From Gibbula magus (taxonomy: Eukaryota; Mollusca; Gastropoda; Trochida; Trochidae): a DNA stretch of 64,000 nt. Below the pieces are notes generated by a model that saw only the letters and a list, made by a program, of their open reading frames with translations, did not search any database and had not been told where the DNA came from. Made by a program: the position numbers and the translations under genes. The stretch covers positions 40,518,358 through 40,582,357 of the forward strand of contig OW388300.1 of NCBI GenBank assembly GCA_936450465.1, written 5' to 3'. Positions 11,850-29,894 of this stretch are shown here, piece after piece; within the stretch, counting starts at the first letter, position 1, and the number at the start of each line of letters is the position of its first letter.

Positions 11850-11930
11850 TGTGTTCGTGTGTCCCGCTCCTCGCAGTAAAAGTCACGTGACGAATCAGTA
11901 ACAACGAACGTCCTCGCGTACACATTACAC
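11850..11930 (-). promoter_or_regulatory. likely 5' non-coding exon and promoter of the zinc-finger gene
   Basis: On the minus strand a strong donor, CACA|GTAAGT, ends a possible exon at 11850. It could pair with the acceptor at 11234, which lies six bases before the start codon. An E-box CACGTG lies at 11884-11889 in a CpG-richer patch. The upstream limit is arbitrary, and no TATA box is seen. Confidence 0.4.
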
Positions 11931-13328
<1,398 letters not shown>

Positions 13329-13699
13329 AAAAAATACATTATCACTAGACTGATGTGTGTAAGGACCCCCTGGTGAATAACTGAACAGTCGACACGTCTA
13401 CACATCATCCCATGCTTATATCACTCTTGGATATTAAACTATCGTGACGTACTGGTTTGGTTATGTTAATCGCATAACCCAGGACGTGCTGTGTTCATTC
13501 TCCTGCCAGTTGTGTATATAGGGAATCTCAACCAAGTGTCTTCTGATATTTAATTAATTAAAATCACAAATTTCCGAGGCTTTCCGGGGATATTTTTACT
13601 TTAATCAACGAGTGTTGACATATTTGATATCAGAAGACACGAGGGTGAGATTCTTCAACAATTATTTGCCACAGACTGACAAATCTGAAACTCAAAACT

Positions 13700-13850
13700 G
13701 CCATTTAGCTTCTTCAGTAGTGATCTCAGTGAGGTCATAGCATTGTGACATCATAACATTGTTACGTCATCACCATTGTGACGTCATAACATTGTCATCA
13801 GTGTTCTCAGTGATGCCAAAGCTTTGTGATGTCATTAACTGATGATGTGA
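13700..13850 (+). repeat. short tandem block of GTGACGTCATAACATT units
   Basis: Imperfect repeats such as CATTGTGACATCATAACATTG and CATTGTGACGTCATAACATTG, spaced about 25-30 bases apart. They give several near-CRE TGACGTCA cores in a row. The repeat pattern is clear but no function is shown. Confidence 0.55.
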
Positions 13851-13884
13851 TACTATCATAAGATAAGATAAGATAATTCTTATT

Positions 13885-14347
13885 ATTATATGATGGACGA
13901 GTGTTCTGCTTTCTGATTGGCCGAGACGGATGGTCATCGACAATGATCAAACGTTATGTTGACCGCGGGAAACGTCACGCGAGGTCAACATAACAATGCA
14001 ATGACCTGGAGCTAAAAATAGATCACCCCTATTAAGTTATTTAAAAATAAAGTTTTTGTTTTCAATCGAAATCTATTTTGTAGGTTTACAAGTAAAATTA
14101 GAAAAAAATGAACTTTTTGTGAAAAAATGAACTTTTGAAAGAAAACAAAAAACATTTTAATGAATTTTCGGAAAAGACTTTCATGGATCATATAATAAAA
14201 CAGTTATTGACTTCAGTTATCGGTGAATCAAATGGTTTATCGACCTCGGAAAGATATGTTCACCTCGGCTATCGCCTCGGTGAACATAACTGTTCCGAGG
14301 TCGATAAACCATTTGATTCACCTCAACTGAAGTCTATAATTGTATAA
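13885..14347 (+). mobile_element. two-hairpin foldback element, copy 2
   Basis: Reverse-oriented match to 3333-3795. It runs from TTATATGATGGACGAGTG to CTATAATTGTAT. It contains GTTATGTTGACC...GGTCAACATAAC (about 13951-13994) and the large hairpin built on GAATCAAATGGTTTATCGAC (14225-14320). The larger hairpin has a GTTCACCTCGG / CGAGGTGAAC-like nested stem at its tip, so it can fold as a long cruciform. Confidence 0.8.
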
Positions 14348-15600
14348 TGTCCATTGGAAATTTGTTGTACACTGTTTTCAGGCAAAACAAAAATACATAA
14401 AATTCATACATCACACACTTGTAACTTGGTTTATATATGTGTGTATTCTCTTGTATTCTATATATTCTGTATATATATTATAGGGGTAATGTTGTTCTTC
14501 AGGGCATTAAAATTTGCAGAAGCCTGAGGTCTTCAATTAACTGCCCGACGAATGTTCGAGTCGATACGCTCATTTCGTCGCCATATTTGTTAAAATTTCA
14601 AGAGGAGATTCTGAAGTGACGTCACTTAGAAGTGATAATGGCCCGTCGTCAGCGTTGAGAGGGCAGTTATCATTTGCAGTGGCCCGCTCATTTCTGATAA
14701 CAAGAGGGCGGTTTCATGATAATTCCATCCCCCCAATCACACAAGCGATATCTAGTGTTATGTGGGATGAAAAATAATGGAAACCATGGGCATTGAAAGG
14801 CTGGTATATATGCGTTAAAATCAAAGCACGATGGGAAAAACATCACACCTTAGGTTGGCAAGTTCTTGATGTATGTTGAAATTGTATAATATATCTGCGA
14901 AAATGTCATGTATTCAAATATTTTTTGGTTTTATGACATTCATTTTTTATTTATATTTTACTACTTTATTTACTGGTTGTTTGAAATGAACAAGTGAATT
15001 CAATTTGTATTCTAAATTAGTTTATCTTTAAATAGAAAAAAGTTCAAACAGACGAATAGTCAAATAGTTTATATGCTAATCATAAACATTAAAACAGAGA
15101 GAAGCCTACGTGTAACTGTATAAGGGAGGTAACTCTCATTTTGTTTCTATAGACGCCAGGGGAAGTCAATGGGTCTATTTTTATTCTCTACGATCATAGG
15201 ACGTTGTGCAAGATACGTGAATGGAAAGTTACCAATATCATATTCAATAAAATGACGATGATTGAACGAAATTTTACTTTTTTTAGAACGAAAATGGTTA
15301 TATGAGAAGAATATTTACTGTTTTTATGAACATTGCTTTTTAAATGTACCAAGTGAAGGCATTCCGCTTTTATTGATTTCTTACCTCTGTGCGAATGAAA
15401 TGTTTTATAATATGAATTTTAAGAATTATTTGGCATTATTCCATGAACAATAGTTTCATATATTATATAAAGCAACGTTTCAAACATGTTCAATAGTTCA
15501 GAAATATGGATATGCTATATTAAGCCCAAGAGCGTGACGTTATTAAAGTCGGGCCGAGCTCGCCTAGTGTGGTTGAGTCTGGTTCGAACAGACTAAAACC
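14348..15600. other. upstream intergenic region of the Ran-like gene
   Basis: AT-rich, with no open frame I can assign and no repeat family I can place. Promoter features start only near 15620. Confidence 0.5.
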
Positions 15601-15620
15601 ATCCCGTTCCAGTGATCGCG

Positions 15621-15627
15621 TATAAAA
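15621..15627 (+). promoter_or_regulatory. TATA box and initiator of the Ran-like gene
   Basis: TATAAAA in a GCG_TATAAAA_CC context sits about 31 bases before a TTTCACTGC initiator-like site near 15652. This spacing is classical for a focused start. The implied 5' leader is about 89 bases before the ATG at 15741. It is inferred from motif and spacing. Confidence 0.55.
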
Positions 15628-15740
15628 CCTCGTCTGAAATCGGTGGCTTTCACTGCAGAATTAACAGCGAACCGCAGCGGAAGAGCGTGAATAAACATTT
15701 CCTTCTTCGTACGAGACTGTGTAATAAAGTTATTACCAGG

Positions 15741-18700
15741 ATGGAAGGAGATATCCCAACATTCAAATTGGTTTTAATCGGAGATGGTGCCGTAGGCAAA
15801 ACTACATTCTGTAAGGTAAACGAATTAAAAAAAATATTTTCCATTTTTCTTCATTAACTTGTTATTTTATAGATATTACAGTTTATATACGCCCTAAATT
15901 ACATACCTTAAATAAGAACATTTTATGAGATTGAAAAACTAAGGAAATTGTCCATAAAGACTTAAAGTCTTGTTTGTCGTTATAATTTTGGTTTAGAATA
16001 GTAATTTGGAGATCGATTTTTTCTTCTAATCTTTGTTCAAAGGACTTTCCATCCGGTAAAAAATATTTATAATATGTATAAATATATATATAAAATATTA
16101 GAATAAAGCCAATACTAATCATATACTTTGAATCTGCATTACATTTTACAAGCGTTGATAGGGAATGAAAAACTGGTTTATAGATAGGCCTATAGGCCTA
16201 CAACTTCTTTATTCTGTGTAAGCGACGTTTCGACATCAATATACTAATATCGTTGTCTGATAGCAGTAAATGACAATGAGAAAGTTTTTTGTTGCTAGCT
16301 TACGAACAGAAGAATGTTTATACATGTACTATCAATCAACAACATTGGATATATGTACACTGTTATCTTTCAAGACCCCTTCTTATTTCAATAGTGACTT
16401 CGTGTGATGAAGCTAAACATTGTATCCACTGATTGACTGGTATAAAATACGAAGGTGTTTTAAAACGTTATGTTTCTTCTTTCGATGCTGTTTTTTTATT
16501 ATTTTATTGTAATTGGTGTTTTGTTCAATAATTGAGAACATATGATTTATAAGTAGTTATAATGGAATCCGTCTTGTTCTTCTTTCTTTTTGTCATATAA
16601 GTTTATATATCTAATAATGCTTATTATCAATGCCCAGACTATACGCGCATAGCAAATGGTAGTATAGTGTTAATAACGTAAAGCATATATATGATGTGCG
16701 CTTTTTGAAATGGACGAGTTTGATATTGTCCCCCAACTTCACTATGATAATAAACTTCATAGACTCTGTGATATTCAGTCATATTCATAACTGCCACTAC
16801 ACCAGCGTTAACGTTTTTCAATTGATAGTATTGATGTTCTGACACACTGTCATATATACAATAAGAACAACCATACACATCCATGGACGATTCCATTCAC
16901 TCAATGGCTACAGCCCGGGAAATCATCATAAATCAGTTTGGTACGTGTGGTGGCTTTCGCGGCAATCCGTATTTTTATTATGCCCCCGAATCGAAGATTC
17001 CGGGGGTATATTGTTTTTCACCTGTCCGTCTGTCTGTCTGTGTGTTTGTCCACAAAAACTTTAACCTTGGCCATAACTTTGGATTGCTAAGAGTTAGGGC
17101 TTTCATACTTGGCATGTGGATACATTGTGATGAGACCTTTCAGATGAGGTCATCATATTTGACCTTGACCTTGCCGCAATTGACATTTTCAGAAAACTTT
17201 AACCTTGGCCATAACTTCAGATTGCTCAGAGCTAGAGCTTTCATAGTTGGCATGTGCATACCTTGTGATGAGACCTTTCAGATGAGGTCATCATATTTGA
17301 CCTTGTGACCGTGACCTTGACCTTGCCGCAGTCGACATCTTCAGTAAACTTTAACTTTAGCCATAACTTTAGATTGCTCAAAGCTACGGCTTTCATACTT
17401 GGCATGTGCATACCTAATAATGAGACCTTTCAGATGAGATCATCATATTTGACCTTGTGACCTTGACCTTGCCGCAGTGGACAATATTTAGAAAACGTTA
17501 ACCTTGGCCATAACTTTGGATTGCTCAGAGCTACGGCTTTCATACTTGGCATGTTCATACCTAATGATGAGACCTTCAGATGAGGTCATCATATTTGACC
17601 TTGTGACCTTGACCTTGACCTTGCCGCAGTCGACATCTTCAGTAAACTTTAACTTTAGCCATAACTTTAGATTGCTCAAAGCTACGGTTTTCATACTTGG
17701 CATGTGCATACCTAATAATGAGACCTTTCAGATGAGATCATCATATTTGACCTTGTGACCTTGACCTTGCCGCAGTGGACAATATTTAGAAAACGTTAAC
17801 CTTGGCCATAACTTTGGATTGCTCAGAGCTACGGCTTTCATACTTGGCATGTTCATACCTAATGATGAGACCTTCAGATGAGGTCATCATATTTGACCTT
17901 GTGACCTTGACCTTGCCGCAGTGGACAATATTCAGAAAACTTTAACCTTGACCATAACTTTGGTATATCCGGGGGCATCCGTGTTTAACAAACACATCTT
18001 GTTCAAATTTGGCTCAAGCAAGTTTAATGTGCACTTGTCCATAATTTTGTTTCCGTAGTAGTTTAGACGCATATAGTAACTCGATATCCTTATTAAAACG
18101 TAGGTAAAAAAAAAATGCACCCTATATTATATAGAATGATTTAAAGTTTTACCTACGTTTTAATTATGGTATCGAGTTACTGTATGTTGTTGGGTTTTTT
18201 CTTCAAAGACAGAAAAATAATCATCAACTCACCGCTTTTTCCTAGACTTTTTATCCTTATATTATTGTATAAAAAGTCTAGGAAAAAGCGGTGAGTTGAT
18301 GATTATTTTTCTGTCTTTGAAGAAAAAACCCAACAACATACAGTAACTCGATACCATAATTAAAACGTAGATAAAACTTTAAATCATTCTAAGATCTTTA
18401 TGTATGCCATCTTAAATAGGATGACCTTTTTTCGGTCAGATTTATAAACTACAATCAATCTAATCTAAATGGTTTATTTCCTTTTGAATATGAACAGTTT
18501 TCATTTGTGTGTTGTCTTTGTTTTTGATGATGGATATTGTTAATTATTACTATTATGCACATACACTGTAGTTTTATTACATTTTCAATAATGAAGTACG
18601 GCAGTATTCTCCTCAGTGAAATAAAACTTCCAACCGTCAACGTAACAATAGGATGACTGTTACAGCAGGAATTTTTGCATAGTTTGTAAAATCTAATAAA

Positions 18701-20658
18701 TAGAACATTTGACCATTCCGTGGGTTGGTTGGCAGCGTGTTCACATAAAACCTTCTTTGACTTCTCTTCATAATACTGTAATGCTAGTTGAGAATATCGT
18801 TCGTTGGTGACGACTATGACATGTACATTTCATGTCTTTAACAACAATATTAACTTGTTAAAGCAGAATATTATTTCAACCACTGCACGAATGCATCAAT
18901 CTCTCTATGACCTTTAGACATGTAACCAGCGGGTGACAAGTTAATTAGATCGAACATTTGCTGGGATCAGCTTGTGTCATGGAAGTGAAGAGCCGGGGTA
19001 TACAGCAGAAGAGAGTGGATGTTGGATGAGTCATTTCGGTATAATAACTAGCAATTGAGAAGAAAACAGTATTTCTCTGCAAATGTATACCATTTTGTAT
19101 CAATATTTGTTTACTCAATTTGAAAGGGAAAGGTACTATACTTCAAGATCATTACAGGAATTGTGATATAAGTACACGGACAACCAGTGCGTGTTGCAGA
19201 AACGTCCAGATGTAATAGATAGGGACAGATATAACCCTTTTAGCATTGAATATTACTATTGTTTGGCATTTGATTTAAAACCAGGTCATATTTTGGATGT
19301 CTAACAATGGTATTTTAGCCCAAAGAGGTCCGAAAAGTTAGAACGGCTTGTAGGATAGGTCACTGTCCATCCACACATGACATTTTCGTCTTCTCAAGAA
19401 CCACTACATCCCCATAGCTGACATTTGGGGAGGTACCTTGCACTAAGGGGAACAAACTTTTCTCTCTATATATTTGGTCTTAAATATCTGGGGGAAAAAG
19501 AAATGTGATTTTCTTATGAATTCGATTTGGTCCCACTATATGAACTTTTCTTCTAGCTATTGCCAGACATATAATGTTTCTTCTTTCAAAATGACTAATA
19601 TTATTTTCCACAGCGCCATCTGACGGGTGAGTTCGAGAGGAAGTACGTGGCTACGATGGGAGCTGAAGTTCACCCTCTCGTCTTCCACACTACCAGGGGA
19701 CCGGTGAAGTTCCACCTGTGGGACACGGCTGGACAGGAAAACTTCGGGATGCTCCGAGATGGTTATTATATCGGGGTAAGTTGAACATTCCCTTAGCAAG
19801 TGGGTGGGAATTTGAGAAACTGAGAAATATATATACGATTCCTCCTTGCTTTTAGTTTTATTGGTTAAATTCTCAAGGATGTAACTTCAACCTCAAATCA
19901 ACGACATTTGTTTCAAGTTATTTTATAAACCTGTAAACTAATATTCATTGGATATTTGATAGTGAAAAGGAATTGCACACATAAAGTGTTCAGATCTCGT
20001 AAATTGAATGTTTTGACCATTTATAGAATATTCACATTGTTTTCTAATTAAAAATATAGCCATGGCCTTTGTAGCTTATTAATTAATCGTTTAATTTTTA
20101 TGTTTAATAAGGTGTGTCATGTTTACATGTAGAGAAGTGATTCAGTAAGATATTACTAAGAACATTTGACTTGTCCTTAAAGTAGAAGAATCTATACTTT
20201 TACAATTAGTGGGATGCCAGTTATGAAAAAAATATATTCATTTTCTATTTCAGGCCCAGTGTGCCATAGTGATGTTTGACGTCACTTCCATGACAACTTA
20301 CAAGCATATTCCTGATTGGTGGAGAGATCTGAACCGAATCTGCGGCCAAATTCCCATCATCCTTTGCGGCAACAAGGTGGATGTGAAGGACCGGAAAGTC
20401 AAACACCGAGCAATCCGCTTCCACCGCAAGAAGAATCTCATGTACTGTGACATCAGTGCAAAGAGCAATTACAACATCGAGAAACCGTTCCTCAGCCTTC
20501 TCCGCAAGTTGGTAGGAGATCCAAACCTTGACTTTGTGTCGACGCCCTGTCACCCTCCTGCTGAAATCACATTGGACAAGGAGATGATTCTCCGGATGGA
20601 ACGCGAACTGGAGGAAGCCAAGAACATGGCCTTGCCAATTGATGATGAGGACTTGTAG
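15741..20658 (+). CDS. Ran-type small GTPase, divergent paralogue, complete (213 residues)
   Basis: Three exons, 15741-15815, 19614-19775 and 20254-20658, all joined in phase 0. Ran cycles between GTP and GDP to drive nucleocytoplasmic transport and spindle assembly. Ran hallmarks are present: switch I KYVATMG (Thr39), WDTAGQE with the catalytic Gln66, GYYIGAQCA, NKVD (119-122), the basic patch HRKKNL, SAKSNYN (147-149) and an acidic C-terminus ending DDEDL. There is no C-terminal prenylation cysteine, as expected for Ran. Unusual points are the P-loop GDGAVGKT, which is the Rho/Rac form where Ran has GDGGTGKT, and Met in place of the second Gly of FGGLRDG. The length is close to the usual 216. 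The substitutions and the TATA promoter suggest a specialised paralogue rather than the housekeeping copy. A fast-evolving sole Ran cannot be excluded from one window. Confidence 0.93.
16978..17990 (+). repeat. minisatellite of about 150-base units inside a CCCCCGAA-ended element
   Basis: About six units, each with CTTGGCCATAACTTTGGATT, GGCTTTCATACTTGGCATG, AGACCTTTCAGATGAGGTCA and GACCTTGACCTTGCCGCAG. Two neighbouring pairs (about 17338-17635 and 17636-17932) are almost identical, showing a recent ~298-base higher-order duplication. The outer ends are inverted, TTATGCCCCCGAATCG against CCGGGGGCAT. A one-unit relative lies at 38430-38545. It lies in intron 1 of the Ran-like gene. Confidence 0.85.
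18132..18391. repeat. near-perfect long palindrome: 123-bp arms, 14-bp loop
   Basis: Left arm 18132-18254 and right arm 18269-18391 are reverse complements. I find a single mismatch (ACCTACG against CGTAGAT near 18152/18371) and no indel. A third partial copy of the outer arm segment lies just upstream (about 18069-18106, AACTCGATATCCTTATTAAA). It is in intron 1 of the Ran-like gene. It is either a foldback transposon or an inverted duplication. An assembly artefact is possible. Confidence 0.92.
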
Positions 20659-21771
20659 AGGAAGAGACAGCAATATCATGGTCTTCTTACATGGAGGGAC
20701 AAGCATATGACCTTCTTGCATTGATGTTGAATAATTTCCTTAGGACTTCAAATATTGTCTTTTTTCACTACAGTGTCCAGTTGATGAAGATTTGAGATCA
20801 GAAAGCATGGTTCTGCCTCTGATGAGGACTTCAGAAAGACTTTCAACAAGGCAATGTGAGGACTTGATTTATGTGTTTTGAAATATTGGGTCTTCATCCA
20901 CACTATTGGAGTTTGTCATACTGATAAAGATTAAAACCAAGACACATTTTATTGGGCAACGGCTAAGCCTTACCTGAATTCACAAGAACATGAAATTACT
21001 TTTGTGCTTTCAAACACTGTTCCCATCTGTGTCTTAGGCAGATCCTGAGGGAGGCTCCAAAAGACTATGTGCATCGTTTGAGGCCAGTTTTTTTTTATGG
21101 TTGACAGTTGCAAATGATGTCATCAAGAGGTTCACTTCTTCAAACCAAAATCCCGGATGCTCCCCTGAAAAATGTTGAAGATGATGGGATGGGCATATTA
21201 CACAGTGACATTTGAATGACAGTGCTGCTAAGCTTCCCGTGTTTTCAAAATACCCTTTCTGTATTCTGAATGAAGCTCTTTTTGTGACTGTGTTGGTTAC
21301 ATGATGAACTGATAGAGGTAGACCATCAAACATGGCATATTACAGTGACATTTGAAATGGCAGTGACCTTTTTTTTAATGTGTTTTCAAAATATTGTTTC
21401 TGTATTGTGCATGAAGCTTTTTTTGTGACCCTGTTGGTTACATGATGAACCTTGGTTGACCATCAACATGGCCACCTTACACAGCATTGACTTTAAAAAG
21501 GCTGTGCAGTGCTCCAATGAAGATCAATGTGTTTTCACATATTGTTTCTGTGTACTGAAAGTGCATAAACATCATTTTGATCATTTGTAGACCGAAATGC
21601 ATGAACATGACAATGTCCCTGGTTGACATTTTGGGAGACAACCAGCACCGTTAATGTGTTTAAGAATTTACAATGAGGGATAGACACCACCTTTCATACA
21701 ATTGCAGGCTAGTCCTGGTGAACAGAGAGTGAAATCTCATGACATTGTTGAATCTTTGAGAACCTATTAAA
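20659..21771 (+). other. 3' untranslated region of the Ran-like gene
   Basis: From the TAG at 20658 to an ATTAAA at 21766-21771. No canonical AATAAA is closer. It includes a three-unit imperfect tandem repeat (21180-21560). The extent is inferred. Confidence 0.45.
21180..21560 (+). repeat. three imperfect tandem units of about 130 bases in the Ran-like 3' UTR
   Basis: Each unit carries CATATTACAGTGACATTTGA-like, GTGTTTTCAAAATATTGTTT-like and TTTTTGTGACCCTGTTGGTT-like blocks. The first two also share ACATGATGAAC and a GACCATCAAACATGG boundary. The third unit is the most decayed. The third unit has also lost the TTTTTGTGAC block. The pattern is a local duplication, not a dispersed element seen elsewhere here. 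Confidence 0.75.
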
Positions 21772-22009
21772 CGTATATGTTCATGTGTTGTAATTCTTTT
21801 CATCCGAGTTGTCAAGTATTGTCAGTGTCCAAGTATTGTCAGTGTCAACATAAAAAAGCGTTGAGAACTTTTACTTGTGCAGTTGGATTAAATCATTTTC
21901 AGAGTTGCCAACCTTTACAGTATTGTCAACATACAAAAGATATGCAAAGTTTTTCGGAAAGTTAAGTCACAGGGTTTAGATATGTTTTAAACAGGAAAGA
22001 AATTGATTT

Positions 22010-23340
22010 TTCATAGTTTATTACATTTCTTCCATTCCACATTGTTTCCTTTTAATCTTGCATTCACAGACCAAATCAATTCCACTTTAACATCACTCAA
22101 AAAAAGCACAATTACATAAAATATATATAAAGATACATATATGTATGTGTGTAAAGATATACAAGTATTTTGATTATAACTGAAAATAATATTAGGCTGA
22201 TTAATTGTCATGATTACCGGTAGTATCTACAGCAGTAAAACGGGGAAATCTTCATAAAAAGTCTTTGAATAATTGTCTTAAATTTTTTGCAACTACAACC
22301 AATACATGATGAAAATGTTCTATAACATTGTTAAAATCCTTATTAATTATTTTGAAATTTCATTATCATAATTACTTTCCCTGAACCAATTTGAAATAAC
22401 ACATTCAACTGAAATCATTAACAATAACAACTGTAAGAACAATTTGTCATAACACTAATGAAGACATATAAAAGTACTTTGTTTGGAATGTGTTCATATT
22501 TTAGAAAGCTTTGAGTTCAATATAATATTATGGTCCTATTTATATATCTTAGAAAACTTTTAAAAGAATATATTAGATAGATAGAAAAGTCCCATTTCAA
22601 TAGATTATAAACCTGTGAATACAATTAATAACTTGGGAATCTTGACTTCAAATATTACTCATGATACAGAATGGTTAGTGATGAATGTAACACCGGGAGT
22701 AACATTAATCATGTTAATATAATAATAGTAATTTGTACAGTGTATTTCCATGCACGAGCATGCTCAAAGCACACAATTTGCATTATTTTACCTCTATTAT
22801 GAATGCCATTGGCCAGTTCACACCACGTGATAGAAAAATATATTTGTACACTGACCCCCGCTACCAGTGGTGAGGTCAATTTTGTGACAGAAATTTCTGT
22901 CACTGACCTGAGATATTGACTCGTCACGTGACTGTTTGTTTTGATGTTTCCTCTCAAGGTAGTGTCTGCTGATCAGATCGCTGATTTGACAAATAAGGAA
23001 ATAAATATATTATAGTCTGCAGAAAGACCTGCGGTCTCGGTCAGGTCAGACCACATCAGGAGTCAGGTCTCGAGTCTTTGTATTTCCCATAATGACCTCA
23101 CCATGAGTAATTAAGTGTATATTATTGCTCTGAAGGAATGGTACTTTCAGTGCTGCTATGCTACTAAGAGCTTGCGCACCCGTATACTTAGAGCTAATTG
23201 GAGTCCTTTTTATGATGCAGAATTTACATTTGAGTAAATAGTGAGCAATATAGATCCTGAATGTTTAAATTAAGATTCCATATTTGAATGGTATTGTTTT
23301 TAACAAGTAAAAGTTTGGAATTATGGGAAGATTTTGATTT
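22010..23340. other. likely 3' UTR and downstream of IDI1; convergent intergenic space
   Basis: No coding exon is evident on either strand. The first minus-strand AATAAA-equivalent (TTTATT on plus) that I note is near 22016, so a long IDI1 3' UTR would fill this stretch. CACGTGA motifs occur at 22825 and 22925. The IDI1 transcript end is not settled. Confidence 0.4.
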
Positions 23341-28956
<5,616 letters not shown>

Positions 28957-29894
28957 GGTATCTATATTTAAATCAACGAACGATAAAGTGGCACGGAAAA
29001 TTCTGAGCGTCTGCTTGGCCAAAATCAGTGGACTGATCACGGTAACTATAAAAGTTGGAATTGGAGATTTAATTCAAGTGTATTGTTTATTTCTTTAAAA
29101 TGCACTTATGATTTAAAAAGTAAACATATTCTAATTTTAATTTCTTGGTTTTGAAAATCGAAGTAACAGATATTTGACAAAATATGCATGGGAGCCTACA
29201 CAAACACGTCCTTCTTTCCAGATACCAAGTTCACTTTTTCCACTAACCATTTTCAGTTTTTGATTGTCGTAAATAAATCACACTGTCGTTGTAGTCGTCT
29301 TTTAGAGAATTTCAGGTTTATCGATATCAAAAAGTTATCAGGAGTATTTAACTGTGAAATTGAAGAATATATCAGTTTGATATACATTCGCCATTTTCTT
29401 TTTAAATAAGTTTACAACATGCCGTAGACCTTTCAAGATGGCCGCGCCCATGAAACTGAAATGTCTTGCACAATCAGAACCAATATTGTAAACGATTGAC
29501 ATAAAAGTGACAGATACATTTAGTCGAATCATTTTAAAGATTCTTCATCGTAATGAAATTATCGTATTCATTTTAGGAAACACAATTTTATGGTGAGCTT
29601 TCATCTTTATATCCACACATCTCATGATTTGTCATGATCATGACGAAACGTCAAATCTGTTGAATTTCTTTTAAAGATTGAGTTTCCACTGTAGCGTTTT
29701 TAGTGTGACATTTTAAATTAAGAATGATTTAATATTTCAAATGACATCGATAATGTTTTATCAGTAGAATTTGAATCTATGAACTTCGCAATTTTACTTC
29801 GATCAGCTGTAGCCTAGATTGAAGTTTGATTTTTGTAATACCATTTCTCCATTATAATGACTATTCATTTACAGTTTAACACTATTTACAGATA
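28957..29894. promoter_or_regulatory. shared head-to-head promoter region, IDI1 and ANKZF1
   Basis: The two start codons face away from each other across 938 bases. A YY1-like AAGATGGC lies at 29435-29442 in the only GC-rich patch (GGCCGCGCCC). An acceptor TTTACAG sits four bases before the ANKZF1 ATG, so that gene probably has an upstream non-coding exon inside this region. No TATA box is convincing. Confidence 0.5.

Noticed and set aside
16978..17990. CRISPR-like or other regularly spaced array
   Set aside because: Whole units of about 150 bases repeat with no unique spacers, in an animal genome. It is a minisatellite.
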